Positions 8,681 to 19,799 are shown, counted from the first letter of the stretch. The stretch: DNA of 64,000 bases from Actinosynnema sp. ALI-1.44 (GCF_001984155.1 NZ_MTQO01000054.1:1-64000); one strand, 5' to 3'. Made by a program: numbers and translations. The notes: generated by a model from the letters alone, not told the origin.

Positions 8681-9730
8681 GTGCCCACCACGCCCCCGAA
8701 CATGCCTTGGCCGCAGGCGACAGCCACCGGTGTCGGCTCGATGCCCGGCACGGATCCGCTCGAGGCCGCAAACGTTGTCGTCGGCGAACTGCCCGATCTG
8801 CCGCACCTGCCGGAGCTGCCCGGCAGGGGACTCGGCGCCGACATCATCGGCCGGAGCGCGGCACTGCTCGTCGACCTGCCGATCGAGGTCGTCCCGTCCG
8901 GATATCGGACAGCGAGCAGGCCGGGGCACGAGCACCGGCACGCGGTCGACCTGGTCAAGCGTGACATCGACGCCATCGAAGAGGCCTTCGAACGCTCCGG
9001 CGCGCGGCCGTCGGCGGTGAAGATCCAGGCCGCCGGGCCGTGGACGCTCACTGCCGGAATCGAGCTACCCCGAGGCCACCGGGTGCTGACCGATCACGGC
9101 GCGGTGCGCGAGTTCGCGGACTCGCTGGCCGAAGGGCTGTCGGCGCACGCGGCCGAGGTGAGCCGCCGGTTGGAAACGCCTGTGGTGGTCCAGCTCGACG
9201 AGCCCAGCCTGCCGACTGTCCTGGCGGGCGCGTTGTCGACACCGTCCGGCTACGGCACCGTCCCCGCCGTCGCGGAGCCGGACGCCCGGGACCTCCTCGC
9301 CGGGGTGATCAAGACCGTCGCGGGCGCCACCGGCCAGCCCGTGCTCGTGCACTGCTGCGCGCCGAGGCCCCCGATCGGCCTGTTCCGCGAGGCAGGCGCG
9401 GACGCGCTCGTCCTGGACGCCACCCTGCTCGACGGCATCCCCGCGAGCCTGGCCGACGAGCTCGGCGAGGCGTGGGACGCCGGGATGACGATGTTCCTCG
9501 GCCTGGTCGCAGCGACCACCCCCGCCCGCCCGCCGACGCTGGTCGAAGCGGCCAAACCCGCGCTCGACATCGTCGACCGGCTCGGGTTCCCCCGGTCGAT
9601 CCTGGCCGAGCGTGCCGTTCCGACGCCCAAGTGCGGGCTGGCGGGCGCGGACGAGGCGTGGGCCCGCCGGGCGCTGGCGCTCGTGCGCGATGTGGGGAAG
9701 GCATTCGTCGAACCACCCGAAAGCTGGTGA
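8681..9730 (+). CDS. MetE C-terminal-like methionine synthase family protein
   Basis: A 349-aa protein equal to the C-terminal catalytic half of cobalamin-independent methionine synthase (MetE), lacking the N-terminal half, so it may be a core methyltransferase rather than classical MetE. Zinc-ligand motifs are present: H224-C225 in VHCCAP and C318 in TPKCGLAG. The N-terminal ATGVGSMPGTDP stretch is typical of the actinobacterial version. GTG at 8681 is preferred; ATG at 8702 is possible. In M. tuberculosis the equivalent gene (Rv3015c, from memory) is next to ligA; here ligA lies 22 kb away. Two DasR-like palindromes precede it. Its stop overlaps a possible GTG start of the GH26 gene. Confidence 0.8.
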   Translation: MPTTPPNMPWPQATATGVGSMPGTDPLEAANVVVGELPDLPHLPELPGRGLGADIIGRSAALLVDLPIEVVPSGYRTASRPGHEHRHAVDLVKRDIDAIEEAFERSGARPSAVKIQAAGPWTLTAGIELPRGHRVLTDHGAVREFADSLAEGLSAHAAEVSRRLETPVVVQLDEPSLPTVLAGALSTPSGYGTVPAVAEPDARDLLAGVIKTVAGATGQPVLVHCCAPRPPIGLFREAGADALVLDATLLDGIPASLADELGEAWDAGMTMFLGLVAATTPARPPTLVEAAKPALDIVDRLGFPRSILAERAVPTPKCGLAGADEAWARRALALVRDVGKAFVEPPESW

Positions 9731-9738
9731 GTGGTCGG

Positions 9739-10878
9739 ATGTCCCGCATGCCCCAGCTCAACCGGAGGTCCCTGCTGCTCGCGGCAGGCGCCGCCGCGCT
9801 GACCGGGGCCTGCACCGTGCCTGCGACGCAGGCGGACAAGCCGACGCTCGCGCCGTCCGCGCCGGTGAACACGAACCGAAGACCGACCGGACCTGGCGAC
9901 CCCAAGGCGACGCCCGCCGCGCGCGAGCTCCTCGCGTGGCTGACCGCCTTGCCGCAGCGCAAGGAGAACCGCGTGGTGTCCGGGCAGCAGCTCAGCGCCG
10001 ACGCCCGTGAGGACTACGACAAGCTGTTCCACGGCATGACCCGCAAGTTCGGCAAGACCCCGGCCCTGCTCGGCGCCAGCTTCGACGGTTACTGGAAGAA
10101 GGAGACCGTCGGCGTCATGATCGACCACTGGCGGGCAGGCGGGCTCGTCACGATGGAACTGCACCGGCCGAACCCGTTCCTGCCGAAGGTCGACCCGGAG
10201 TCCTACCGGGTCGACCTGTGGGCGCCGAAGAACGACCTGAGCGCGCTGCTGGCCGACGCGCCCGCCAGCCCCGCCCGCAGCCGCTGGCGCGCCGACGTCG
10301 AACTGCTCGGCGACATCATCCAGCAGCTCGACGAGGCGGGCGTGCCGCTGATCCTGCGGCCGTTCCACGAGCTCAACGGGATCTGGTTCTGGTGGGGCCA
10401 GGACCAGCGGACCGGCCGCAGCGAGGTGGTCCGGCTCTACCGCGACCTGTACACGTACATCACCGAGACCCGCGACCTGCACAACGTGCTGTGGGCGTAC
10501 TCGCCCGCCCGGCCGTGGGACGGGCCACGGATGCGGTTCTACCCCGGCGACGACATCGTCGACATCATGGGCCCGACGAGCTACCACAACGTGGTCAGTT
10601 TCGGCCTCGACGGCCAGGTCGAGGACATCTCGGACATGCTCGCCGCGCAGCGGCCGATGGCGCTGCTGGAAGTCGGGTCCGGCGACCCGTACGACGGCAG
10701 CTGGAAAGCGACCGAGATCATCGGCAAGATCCGGACCCGCTACCCGCAGATGACGATGTTCAACTGCTGGCACGGCTGGGTGGACGCGAAGGTGGCGCTG
10801 GTGGAGATCAGCGAGACCGACAAGCTGATGAACGACCCGTGGGTGATGTCACTGGAGACCATCGACTTGCGCCGCTAA
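9739..10878 (+). CDS. Tat-exported GH26 lipoprotein (beta-mannanase-like)
   Basis: A 379-aa glycoside hydrolase of family 26, the family of endo-beta-1,4-mannanases and some beta-1,3-xylanases. The N-terminus has a twin-arginine motif (R9-R10 in LNRRSLLL) and a lipobox with C25 (LTGAC), so it should be exported folded and lipid-anchored outside the membrane. The acid/base is E211 in RPFHELNG and the nucleophile is E311 in ALLEVGS; aromatic residues (WFWW) follow the acid/base. ATG at 9739 is used, but GTG at 9727 overlaps the upstream stop (GTGA) and is an equally plausible coupled start. Its 3' end overlaps the convergent gene by 30 bp. The family call is firm, mannan specificity likely. Confidence 0.9.
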   Translation: MSRMPQLNRRSLLLAAGAAALTGACTVPATQADKPTLAPSAPVNTNRRPTGPGDPKATPAARELLAWLTALPQRKENRVVSGQQLSADAREDYDKLFHGMTRKFGKTPALLGASFDGYWKKETVGVMIDHWRAGGLVTMELHRPNPFLPKVDPESYRVDLWAPKNDLSALLADAPASPARSRWRADVELLGDIIQQLDEAGVPLILRPFHELNGIWFWWGQDQRTGRSEVVRLYRDLYTYITETRDLHNVLWAYSPARPWDGPRMRFYPGDDIVDIMGPTSYHNVVSFGLDGQVEDISDMLAAQRPMALLEVGSGDPYDGSWKATEIIGKIRTRYPQMTMFNCWHGWVDAKVALVEISETDKLMNDPWVMSLETIDLRR

Positions 10879-11259
10879 CCACGCGACAGGGACCGTCATC
10901 GTCTCCCCGGTCGGTCTGCTCACGATCCGGCCGGTCACCGCGTCCTTCAGCACGCCTTCGACGACGTACTCCACATCTGTCGGCAGGCCAAGGCGTTCGG
11001 CCGTCTCCCGGGGCAACGGCGTGCTGATGTGCGAGGTGTCGGCCACGCGGACGCCGGTCACCGCGGGCTCGTCGCCGAGCGTCTGGCCGGTCGCGGTGAC
11101 GGTCAGGTCGAACTCGTGCACCGCTTCCAGCGTCCAGCTCAGCATCAGCAGGTCGGCTTCGGCCTTGCGGGGATCGCCGGTGATGAAACGGGCCGGGTTG
11201 TCCCGCTGGGTGATGCGTACCCGGTACGTGTGGCCGACCTCGACGTCGTGCGGACGCAT
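10849..11259 (-). CDS. Small conserved hypothetical protein
   Basis: A 136-aa soluble protein with no signal peptide or membrane segment and no domain I can name. It starts MRPHDVEVGHTYRVRI and looks beta-rich, like a small barrel or nucleic-acid-binding fold, but this is an impression only. In-frame ATG at 11277 is an alternative start. Codon bias matches the genome, and the frame overlaps the GH26 gene tail by 30 bp in convergent orientation. It is divergent from the secreted peptidase at 11364, with 104 bp between starts. Confidence 0.65.
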   Translation of the reverse strand: MRPHDVEVGHTYRVRITQRDNPARFITGDPRKAEADLLMLSWTLEAVHEFDLTVTATGQTLGDEPAVTGVRVADTSHISTPLPRETAERLGLPTDVEYVVEGVLKDAVTGRIVSRPTGETMTVPVAWLAAQVDGLQ

Positions 11260-11313
11260 GAACTCAGAATGCCTCATCCGGTGCACCGTGTACCCCGTGC
11301 GACTACTCACATC

Positions 11314-11325
11314 GGGGATTTCCCC
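11314..11325. promoter_or_regulatory. Small palindrome in a divergent promoter region
   Basis: GGGGA-TT-TCCCC lies 38 bp before the peptidase start and between two divergent genes. The shape resembles sites used by response regulators of the NarL type, but it is short and might be chance in GC-rich DNA. Confidence 0.3.
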
Positions 11326-11363
11326 TGAAGCGGCGAGCCCGCTGTCCACGCCACGCTGGGTTC

Positions 11364-13115
11364 ATGCGATGGATTACGACGATTCTCGTGCTCCTGGGGG
11401 CTGTCGCGGTACCGGCGGCGGCGAGTGAGACCCGTCATCCCTGCGCCGCCGCGACGACACGGTGTGACGGTGTGCTCGTGGTTCCGCTGAACCACGCGGA
11501 GCCGGGATCCGAAAAGATCTCTGTTCCCTTCTCCTGGTTGCCGCACAGCGACCGCGACCGGCCGTCGGCGGGCACGATCATCGCGTTGCCCGGCGGACCG
11601 GCCGCGGTCATGGGGCAGTTCAACGCCTTCGCGGACACCGTCCGCCCGTTGCTCACCGACTACGACTTCCTCATGGTGGAGCGACGTGGTTTCCCGAGCT
11701 GGCAGTGCCCGCAGGCGGACATCCGTGACGCCGCCAGTGTTCGCGACTGCGCCGCGTTGTCCGGTGATCGGGCACAGTTCTTCACCGCCGACCAGCGAGT
11801 CGCCGACATCGAAGCGGTACGGGCGGCGTTGGACGCACGAAACGTTGTCCTGTATGGCAATTCGTACGGCAGCGTGGAAGCGCCCGCGTACATGAGCCGG
11901 TTCCCCCGGCACGTCAGATCCGCGGTTGTCGACAGCCCCACGGTCTTTCCCGACCGGGCAACGGGGTACGCGGGAGGCAACACCTGGCAGGGGGATCTTG
12001 ACGCCAACCAGCGGGCGATCGACGACGCGTGCCGGCGTTCCCTGTCATGCCGGGCTTTGCCGGGTGACACGGCCGACCGGCTGGCCGAGGTGGTCGCCAT
12101 GAACCGGCGGGACCCCGACATCCCACTGGGCGCGTTGACCGAGGTCGTCCGGGCGTTGGATCCGTTCGTCGCTCGGGACACGAACGCCGCGATGCAGGCC
12201 TACCTGGACGGGGACAAGGCGCCGCTGCGGCGGCTCGTGTCGCTGACAGGCCCGCCGCCAGGCACACCGTCCGACCCGAACCAGGGTTTCCGGACGGGTG
12301 GTGCGGCCGCCCTCGCCTACGTGTGCAACGACTTCGCGTGGCCGTACGCGCGTTCGGCGCCCATCGAGACGCGGCGGGCCCAGTTGTCGGAGTACCGGGC
12401 TCAACACCCGGAACACCCCGTCGCCGCGGTGGAAGCCACTCGCGGGTACGGGGTGTGGGCGGACTGGTGCCTTGGCTGGCCGACGCCACGGCACGCGCCA
12501 CCGGTCGCCGGGGCGTACCCGGACGTCCCTGTCCTGGTCATCGCCGGGTCGTTCGACTCCGACGCCGGTGCCAACGCTGTCACGCTCGCCCGTCAGTTCC
12601 CGCGTGGCCGCGTGGTGAACGTTCCGTTCGCTGGGCACGCTGTTTCGGTGCTGCGGCCGGGTTCCACGTACTCGTCGTGTGCCGCCGAGGGCGTCCGGAA
12701 CTTCATCACCGGTCGGCCGGTGCCGTCGTGCAGCGGCGAGAACTTCCGCGCTGTCGGGCGTTTTCCCGTGACGAGCCACGACCTCGTGACGACCGTGTTC
12801 CGGACCGCGATGGACTCGCTGACCTCGCGGATCCCGAACTCCGTCGGTGTCGCCCGCCGGACCGAACTGCCCGGTCTTCGTGGTGGGAGGGTGGTCTTCG
12901 AGTCGTCGAAGGCCGTGCTCGACCAGGTTCGGTACACCGCCGACACGGTCGTGTCCGGTGGGATTCAGCTGACCGGTGACCAGGCGACCGCCGAGCTGAC
13001 CGCGAACGGCAAGCTCGTGCGGATGACGTGGAAACCGTTCGAGGCCAAGGAGGTCACGCGGGTCACGGGCTCAGTCGACGGCAGGGACTTCGACCGGTTG
13101 CTGTACGTCGGCTAG
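11364..13115 (+). CDS. Secreted S33-type alpha/beta-hydrolase (tripeptidyl aminopeptidase-like)
   Basis: A 583-aa exported hydrolase resembling the actinomycete tripeptidyl/prolyl aminopeptidases of peptidase family S33. A signal peptide covers about residues 1-20. The nucleophile is S167 in YGNSYGS, the acid probably D398 in GSFDSD, and the base H425 in FAGHAV. Paired cysteines (CDGV, WQCPQ, VRDCAAL, CRRSLSC, YVCND) fit a disulfide-bonded extracellular protein. The C-terminal 120 residues (after about 460) form an added beta-rich region beyond the usual catalytic domain. It overlaps the convergent MFS gene by 45 bp. An esterase role cannot be excluded. Confidence 0.8.
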   Translation: MRWITTILVLLGAVAVPAAASETRHPCAAATTRCDGVLVVPLNHAEPGSEKISVPFSWLPHSDRDRPSAGTIIALPGGPAAVMGQFNAFADTVRPLLTDYDFLMVERRGFPSWQCPQADIRDAASVRDCAALSGDRAQFFTADQRVADIEAVRAALDARNVVLYGNSYGSVEAPAYMSRFPRHVRSAVVDSPTVFPDRATGYAGGNTWQGDLDANQRAIDDACRRSLSCRALPGDTADRLAEVVAMNRRDPDIPLGALTEVVRALDPFVARDTNAAMQAYLDGDKAPLRRLVSLTGPPPGTPSDPNQGFRTGGAAALAYVCNDFAWPYARSAPIETRRAQLSEYRAQHPEHPVAAVEATRGYGVWADWCLGWPTPRHAPPVAGAYPDVPVLVIAGSFDSDAGANAVTLARQFPRGRVVNVPFAGHAVSVLRPGSTYSSCAAEGVRNFITGRPVPSCSGENFRAVGRFPVTSHDLVTTVFRTAMDSLTSRIPNSVGVARRTELPGLRGGRVVFESSKAVLDQVRYTADTVVSGGIQLTGDQATAELTANGKLVRMTWKPFEAKEVTRVTGSVDGRDFDRLLYVG

Positions 13116-14318
13116 CGGAGCCCGCTGCCGGATGCCCGGGTGGGCGAAGACGAACACGATCAACCCGATCAGCAGCGCAGTGCCCAGCAGGTAGGGCGCG
13201 GCCGGGGCGATCTCGTACAACGCCGTGCCCACAAGGGGGCCGAAGACGAACGTCAGCGCGTTGCTGGAACCGGTCAACCCGGCGACGGCGCCCTGTTCCT
13301 CCCGGCTGACGAGCAGGGTCGGGCCGGACATGAAACCGGGCATGCAGAACCCCATCCCGGCACCGAGGATCGCCAGCGCGACGGCCACGACGACAGCGGT
13401 CGAGGCGAACACCATGATCGCCGTACCGACGGCCATCACGCTGGCGCCGACCCTGATCAGCCGGGCGGGGCCCCAGCCGACGCGCGGCACCACGATCGCC
13501 TGGACGAGCATCATCAACCCGGCGCAGGCGAGTGTGACGAGGCCGGTCGCCAGCCCGGTCTGCTGTGCGGTCAGCCCAAGCCGGTCCTGCAACAGGAAGC
13601 CGACCGTCAGCAGGACGATCCCGTAGGTCATGAACATGCCGAACCCGGCGAGCAGGAACGGCCAGATCCGCGAGTCGAACGGCCGGACCTTGGCCGAGAC
13701 CACGACCTCGCGGTGCTTGTCGGGCTTGGGCAGGTTGCGCCACACCAGCAAGGCGATCACGGCGATCAGCGCTGGGGCGACGTAGAGCGGGAGCAGCAAG
13801 CCGCCGAACACCAGCAGGCCACCCACGCCGGGCCCGAGTGCCATGCCCAGGCCCTGCGCGGCTCCGATCATGGACATGCCACGCACCCGCGCGGCCTCGC
13901 CTGTGGTCATGTCGGCCACATAGGACTGTGCGGTGACCGGCGTCGCGGCCCACGAGATGCCGAAGACCACGCTGCGGGTGAGCAGGATCAGCGCGAACAG
14001 CAGCGGCACGGCGAGCGTCCCGGCCAGCCCGGCCTGGGCGATCACCGCGAACCCGAGCAGGCCGGCGGTGGCGCCGACGAGCGACGTGAGCAGGACCGCC
14101 CGGTGCCCCCACGCCGCGCCGCGCCGTCCCCACAACGGACTCGCCACGACCGCACCGACGGCGGCGACGGTCATCATGACCCCCAGGTGCAGCTCGCTCA
14201 GCCCGAGCTCGCGGGCGAGCGGCGGCAGGATCGGACCGACCATCTGCTGTCCCGCCATCAGGCCGAACACGGCCAGGCAGACCAGGAACACCGGCCCGCT
14301 CGATGACTTTTCGAACAT
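13071..14318 (-). CDS. MFS drug-efflux transporter (DHA1-like)
   Basis: A 415-aa, roughly 12-helix major facilitator expected to export a small lipophilic compound by proton antiport. Motif A-like WGRRGAAWGHRAVL lies between helices 2 and 3 near residue 70. A TetR regulator is divergently encoded 34 bp away, the classical pump/repressor pair. The ATG at 14318 lies inside a perfect 24-bp palindrome, so the mRNA is either leaderless or starts further in. GTG at codon 10 is an alternative start. Reading towards the gene, TTGACA occurs about 20 bp ahead of the ATG (14338-14343 on the plus strand as TGTCAA). The substrate is unknown. Confidence 0.85.
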   Translation of the reverse strand: MFEKSSSGPVFLVCLAVFGLMAGQQMVGPILPPLARELGLSELHLGVMMTVAAVGAVVASPLWGRRGAAWGHRAVLLTSLVGATAGLLGFAVIAQAGLAGTLAVPLLFALILLTRSVVFGISWAATPVTAQSYVADMTTGEAARVRGMSMIGAAQGLGMALGPGVGGLLVFGGLLLPLYVAPALIAVIALLVWRNLPKPDKHREVVVSAKVRPFDSRIWPFLLAGFGMFMTYGIVLLTVGFLLQDRLGLTAQQTGLATGLVTLACAGLMMLVQAIVVPRVGWGPARLIRVGASVMAVGTAIMVFASTAVVVAVALAILGAGMGFCMPGFMSGPTLLVSREEQGAVAGLTGSSNALTFVFGPLVGTALYEIAPAAPYLLGTALLIGLIVFVFAHPGIRQRAPLADVQQPVEVPAVD

Positions 14319-14329
14319 GTTCGAAAAGT
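14306..14329. promoter_or_regulatory. Perfect 24-bp palindromic operator between MFS and TetR genes
   Basis: ACTTTTCGAACA (14306-14317) is followed immediately by its exact reverse complement (14318-14329). The palindrome spans the start codon of the efflux gene and ends 23 bp before the TetR start. Size and position fit a TetR-family operator controlling both genes. Confidence 0.8.
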
Positions 14330-14352
14330 AGCAGGGCTGTCAAGGTGCAAGG

Positions 14353-14994
14353 ATGAACCCCGTGCCGAGAACTGGTCGCCCACCACGAGTCAACCGGGAC
14401 GCGATCCTGGCCGCCACGCGTGCGCTGATCGACCGGGACGGCTGGGAGAACCTGACCATGCGCAAGCTCGCGGCGGAGGTCGGTGTCGCGGCGACCACGC
14501 TGTACCACCACGTGCGCGACAAAGAGGACCTGCTGATCCAACTGCTCGACTACTACGCCGACGAGATCAAGCGCCCGGAACTACCCGACGACCCGCGCGA
14601 ACGCATCGTGCTGACGGCGCTGGCCATGCACGACGCGTTGGCGGCGTGGCCGTGGATCACCGAAGTGCTCACCGCGGACGACCTGGTCGGCGAATCGGCG
14701 CTGTGGGTGACCGAGGAGATCATGGCCGCGGCCGTCGACAGCGGACAAACGCTGGAGGAGGCCGTTTACGTGTACCGGACCGTCTGGTACTACACGGCCG
14801 GCGAGATCATGATCAAGGCGCGGGGCGCCCGCAGGCGTGCGGAAGGGCAGCCGAACTACCGCGATGCCGTGCTGCGCAAGCAGACGCACCGGCCGACCGT
14901 CTACGCGGTCGCCGAGCGCTGGCCCGAACTGTCCATGCGGGACACGTACGAGGCCGGCCTGCGGGCGTTGGTGAACGGGCTGCTCAGTGCCTAG
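14353..14994 (+). CDS. TetR-family repressor of the adjacent MFS pump
   Basis: A 213-aa one-component regulator. The N-terminal helix-turn-helix is clear ([24 protein letters not shown], about residues 37-60 in outline), and the C-terminal part resembles the TetR C-terminal ligand/dimer domain. It starts 34 bp from the divergent MFS gene, with the perfect palindrome between them, so it most likely represses the pump and itself until a ligand binds. Its stop overlaps the convergent sdhB gene by 11 bp. The ligand is unknown. Confidence 0.88.
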   Translation: MNPVPRTGRPPRVNRDAILAATRALIDRDGWENLTMRKLAAEVGVAATTLYHHVRDKEDLLIQLLDYYADEIKRPELPDDPRERIVLTALAMHDALAAWPWITEVLTADDLVGESALWVTEEIMAAAVDSGQTLEEAVYVYRTVWYYTAGEIMIKARGARRRAEGQPNYRDAVLRKQTHRPTVYAVAERWPELSMRDTYEAGLRALVNGLLSA

Positions 14995-15735
14995 CCGGTA
15001 GCTTCGTCGCCGCTTTGAGCACGTCCCGGTTGAGCCGTCCGATCGCCTCCAGCGGAATCCCCTTCGGGCACACCGCTGTGCACTCACCGGAGTTGGTGCA
15101 CCCGCCGAAGCCCAGGTCGTCGTGCGTCTCCACCATGTCGAGCGCGCGGGTGAGCCGCTCGGGCTGTCCCTGCGGCAGCAGGCCGAGGTGTGTCGTCTTC
15201 GCCGCGGTGAACAGCATGCCTGAACCGTTGGGACACGCGGCGACACAAGCGCCGCAACCGATGCACGCCGCCGCCTCGAACGCGTTGTCGGCGTCCGCCT
15301 TGGAGACAGGCACCGCGTGGGCGTCCGGCGCGCTGCCGGTCGGTGCGCTGATGTAACCACCGGACTCGATGATCCGGTCGAACGACGACCGGTCCACCAC
15401 CAGGTCCTTGATCACCGGGAACGGCTTGGCGCGCCACGGTTCGATCGTGATGGCCTCGTTCTCGCTGAAGCTGCGCATGTGCAGCTGACACGTGGTGGTC
15501 AGCTTGTTCGGGCCGTGCGCGTTGCCGTTGATCATCAGGCCGCACATGCCGCAGATGCCCTCGCGGCAGTCGTGGTCGAACGCGATCGGCTCCTCGCCGT
15601 CCTTGATCAGCCGTTCGTTGAGCACGTCGAGCATCTCGAGGAAGGACATGTCCGGCGAGATGTCGTCGACGACGTACATCACCAGCCTGCCCTTGTCGAA
15701 CTGGTTGTCCTGGCGCCAGACGCGCAGGGTGAACT

Positions 15736-15739
<4 letters not shown>
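14984..15739 (-). CDS. sdhB: Succinate dehydrogenase iron-sulfur subunit
   Basis: A 251-aa electron-transfer subunit joining the flavoprotein to the membrane anchor. Ligands are visible for all three clusters: C58, C63, C66 and C84 for the [2Fe-2S] ferredoxin domain; C159, C162, C165 with C224 for [4Fe-4S]; C169, C214 and C220 for [3Fe-4S]. Start codon ATG at 15739 overlaps the sdhA stop (ATGA), a mark of translational coupling. A much longer upstream open frame exists but overlaps sdhA and is spurious. The size and order (C-A-B) match the Sdh1 type of mycobacteria rather than the four-subunit Sdh2 operon. Confidence 0.95.
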
Positions 15740-17655
<1,916 letters not shown>

Positions 17656-17658
17656 CGG

Positions 17659-18360
17659 CTATCCCACCAATCCGGTCAGTACGGCGAACGGCACGGCCAG
17701 GAATCCCACGGTGATCAGGAAGGCGACCGCGAACGCGAAGCTCTGGATGGCCCGTTGCCGCGCGGCGGTGGACGCCCCGAGGCTCTGCAACCCGCTCCAC
17801 AGCCCGTGCCGGATGTGGAAACCCAGTGCGATGACGGCCGCGGCGTAGAACAGGACCACGTACCAGCGCTGGAAATCAGCGACCACGTTGTCGTACACCG
17901 CGAGGTGCACGCCGTTCGGGTTCAGCACACCCGCGGTCAGGTCGAGGATGTGGTAAACGATGAACAACGCCAGAATCACGCCGCCCCAACGCATCGTGCG
18001 CGCGGCGTAGCTGCCCTGGACCTTGGCGCGGTGCTGGTATGCCTTGGGCCGCGCCTTCCGCGCCCGTCGCGCCAGTTGGATGGCGGCCGTCATGTGCAGC
18101 ACGACGCAGGCGACAAGACCGATCCGGGCCACCCAGACGAAGCCCTCGTAACCCAGCAGCCCGTCGAGGAGGTGGCGCAGCCACGAGGCGTAGCCGTCGA
18201 TGTTCTCGCGCCCGAAGAAGATCTTGAGGTTGGACGCCATGTGCACGATCACATAGATCAGCATGAGCAGCCCGGTGACGCCCATCACGGCTTTCTTGCC
18301 GATGGTGGACGACCAGATTCGCCCCGGGGTGGTGCGCCGGGCCGCATCGAGCACTGTCAC
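17659..18360 (-). CDS. sdhC: Succinate dehydrogenase membrane anchor, cytochrome b558-like
   Basis: A 233-aa, five-helix membrane subunit of the single-anchor type, passing electrons to menaquinone. Conserved His residues suited to cofactor ligation lie in or near helices: H40 (IVHMASN), H89 (VLHMTAA), H137 (VYHILDL) and H182/H185 (GFHIRHG). It is first in the operon and reads away from a divergent LysR regulator 71 bp off. The GTG start at 18360 follows the ATCGA-N5-TCGAT box. Whether the cofactor is haem or, as reported for a mycobacterial Sdh1, a membrane FeS cluster cannot be told from sequence reading. Confidence 0.9.
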   Translation of the reverse strand: MTVLDAARRTTPGRIWSSTIGKKAVMGVTGLLMLIYVIVHMASNLKIFFGRENIDGYASWLRHLLDGLLGYEGFVWVARIGLVACVVLHMTAAIQLARRARKARPKAYQHRAKVQGSYAARTMRWGGVILALFIVYHILDLTAGVLNPNGVHLAVYDNVVADFQRWYVVLFYAAAVIALGFHIRHGLWSGLQSLGASTAARQRAIQSFAFAVAFLITVGFLAVPFAVLTGLVG

Positions 18361-18400
18361 AGCACTCAGTAAGCATGGTCGGGACCGAGTCGTCCAATAT

Positions 18401-18415
18401 ATCGAAACCCTCGAT
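18401..18415. promoter_or_regulatory. LysR-type box between sdhC and the LysR gene
   Basis: ATCGA-AACCC-TCGAT is a 15-bp interrupted palindrome with the T-N11-A arrangement common for LysR regulators. It is in the only space between the divergent sdhC and LysR genes, in a local AT-rich patch likely to hold the promoters. Confidence 0.6.
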
Positions 18416-18431
18416 TTGATAGCCTCGGCCT

Positions 18432-19340
18432 ATGGAGAAGGTTGACCGGCTCACCTTGCAGCAGCTCAGGTACTTCCTGGCGGTGGCCGACACCAAGCAC
18501 TTCACCAGGGCCGCGGAGCAGGCAGGTGTGGCGCAACCCTCACTGTCCAAGCAGGTGCAAAGCCTGGAAACCGAGCTCGGCACGCCCCTGTTCAGCCGGG
18601 TGCGCGGCAACGTCACGCTGACCCCGGCAGGCGAGGCACTGCTGCCGATCGCCCGCCGCATCCTGGCCGACGTGGACACAGCGCGTCACGAGGTGGCCGA
18701 GCTGGTCGGCCTCCGTCGCGGGCGGCTGCGCGTCGGCGCCACTCCCAGCCTGTGCGCTTCGGTCTTCGCTGACGTGTTGAGCCGGTTCCACCACGCCTAC
18801 CCGGGCATCCGGCTGTTGGTGGAGGAAGGCGGCTCGCGGGACTTGTCCCGGTCCTTGCTGCGCGGGGATCTGGACCTGGCGTTGATCATCGTCCCGCCGG
18901 AAGGGCCGGACCCGGCTTTGACCACGCGGGTGGTTCTGCGTGAGGACCTGCTTGTGGCTTCAGCGGCGCGCCTGCCTGCTCTGGTCAACCGTCCGACTAT
19001 TCGGCTGATCGATCTGCGCGACCGCTCGATGGTGATGTTCCGCCAGGGCTATGACTTGCGTGAGACGACTATCCAGGCGTGCCGTGGCGTCGGATATGAG
19101 CCGCGTATGTCCGTCGAGGGCGGGGAGATGGATGCCGTGCTTCGGTTCGTGGAAGCCGGTTTGGGGATTGCCATCGTGCCCAGCATGGTCCTGGCCAACC
19201 GGCCCGCATTGCGGGGCATTCCTATCGCGCCGCCCGGGCTGAGTCGCACTGTTGCTTTGGCTCAGCGGACAGACGTGCCACCGACGAACGCGGCTCGGGC
19301 GTTCAGCGATGTGTTGATGGCATACCTGGAGACCTTGTGA
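18432..19340 (+). CDS. LysR-family regulator, probable sdhCAB regulator
   Basis: A 302-aa LysR-type transcription factor with N-terminal winged HTH (TLQQLRYFLAVADTKHFTRA onwards) and a periplasmic-binding-like effector domain from about residue 90. It is divergent from sdhCAB with a LysR-type box between. The arrangement suggests it senses a metabolite and adjusts succinate oxidation; this is inferred from position. The ATG at 18432 has no clear ribosome binding site, so the message may be leaderless. The 3' end overlaps the Uma2 remnant by 38 bp. Confidence 0.88.
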   Translation: MEKVDRLTLQQLRYFLAVADTKHFTRAAEQAGVAQPSLSKQVQSLETELGTPLFSRVRGNVTLTPAGEALLPIARRILADVDTARHEVAELVGLRRGRLRVGATPSLCASVFADVLSRFHHAYPGIRLLVEEGGSRDLSRSLLRGDLDLALIIVPPEGPDPALTTRVVLREDLLVASAARLPALVNRPTIRLIDLRDRSMVMFRQGYDLRETTIQACRGVGYEPRMSVEGGEMDAVLRFVEAGLGIAIVPSMVLANRPALRGIPIAPPGLSRTVALAQRTDVPPTNAARAFSDVLMAYLETL

Positions 19341-19799
19341 CTCGTCGAGACGTGAGGTCGTCGAGGTGGAACGTGACCGGAGCGGGGAAGTTGGTGCTGA
19401 ACATGCCGGTGATCTCGACGCCCCGGTGGTAATGGCCATTCCGGAGTGAATGCGGTGTCAACGAGACCGCATCGTCGAGATCGATCTGCCAGTAGGCGGG
19501 AATCCCAGCCTCGGCGTACTCGACGTGATTCACCAGCCGGTCGAATCGGCTCGACATGATCTCTCCACCGCGCACAGGACATCGGTGGCGGAGATCTGCG
19601 GTGGTTCTGCCACGAACGCACTTGACCTGGCGATGACCAGATTCGGTGTTCGTTCGACTGGTGGAGGGCCGGGTGACACGATGATGTCGTAGTGCACTGC
19701 TTCGAGGTCGTCGGGAAGTTGCTCGTCGAGCCAATGAGTCAGCCGCTGTCTCGCCCTTTGATGGAACGGTGGAGGTCGGTGTTCCCTTGGCCCAGTCAC
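19303..19799 (-). pseudogene. Broken Uma2-family (DUF820) nuclease-fold gene
   Basis: Two minus-strand frames together read as one Uma2-family protein. The first (19799 leftwards) gives RARQRLTHWLDEQLPDDLEAV and continues to DVLCAVE. The second resumes with IMSSRFDRLVNHVEYAEAGIPAYW, then WQIDLDDAVSLT and a normal C-terminus. The break is at a TC dinucleotide run (19560-19565), where two extra bases explain the frame change. About 40 residues of the usual N-terminus are also missing. The intact family has a restriction-endonuclease-like fold and is often very numerous in actinomycetes. Both defects make activity unlikely. Confidence 0.75.

Noticed and set aside
9040-9738. A 5' extension of the GH26 frame through the MetE-like gene
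   Set aside because: The extension is out of frame with the real upstream gene, and the Tat signal and lipobox place the start near 9739.
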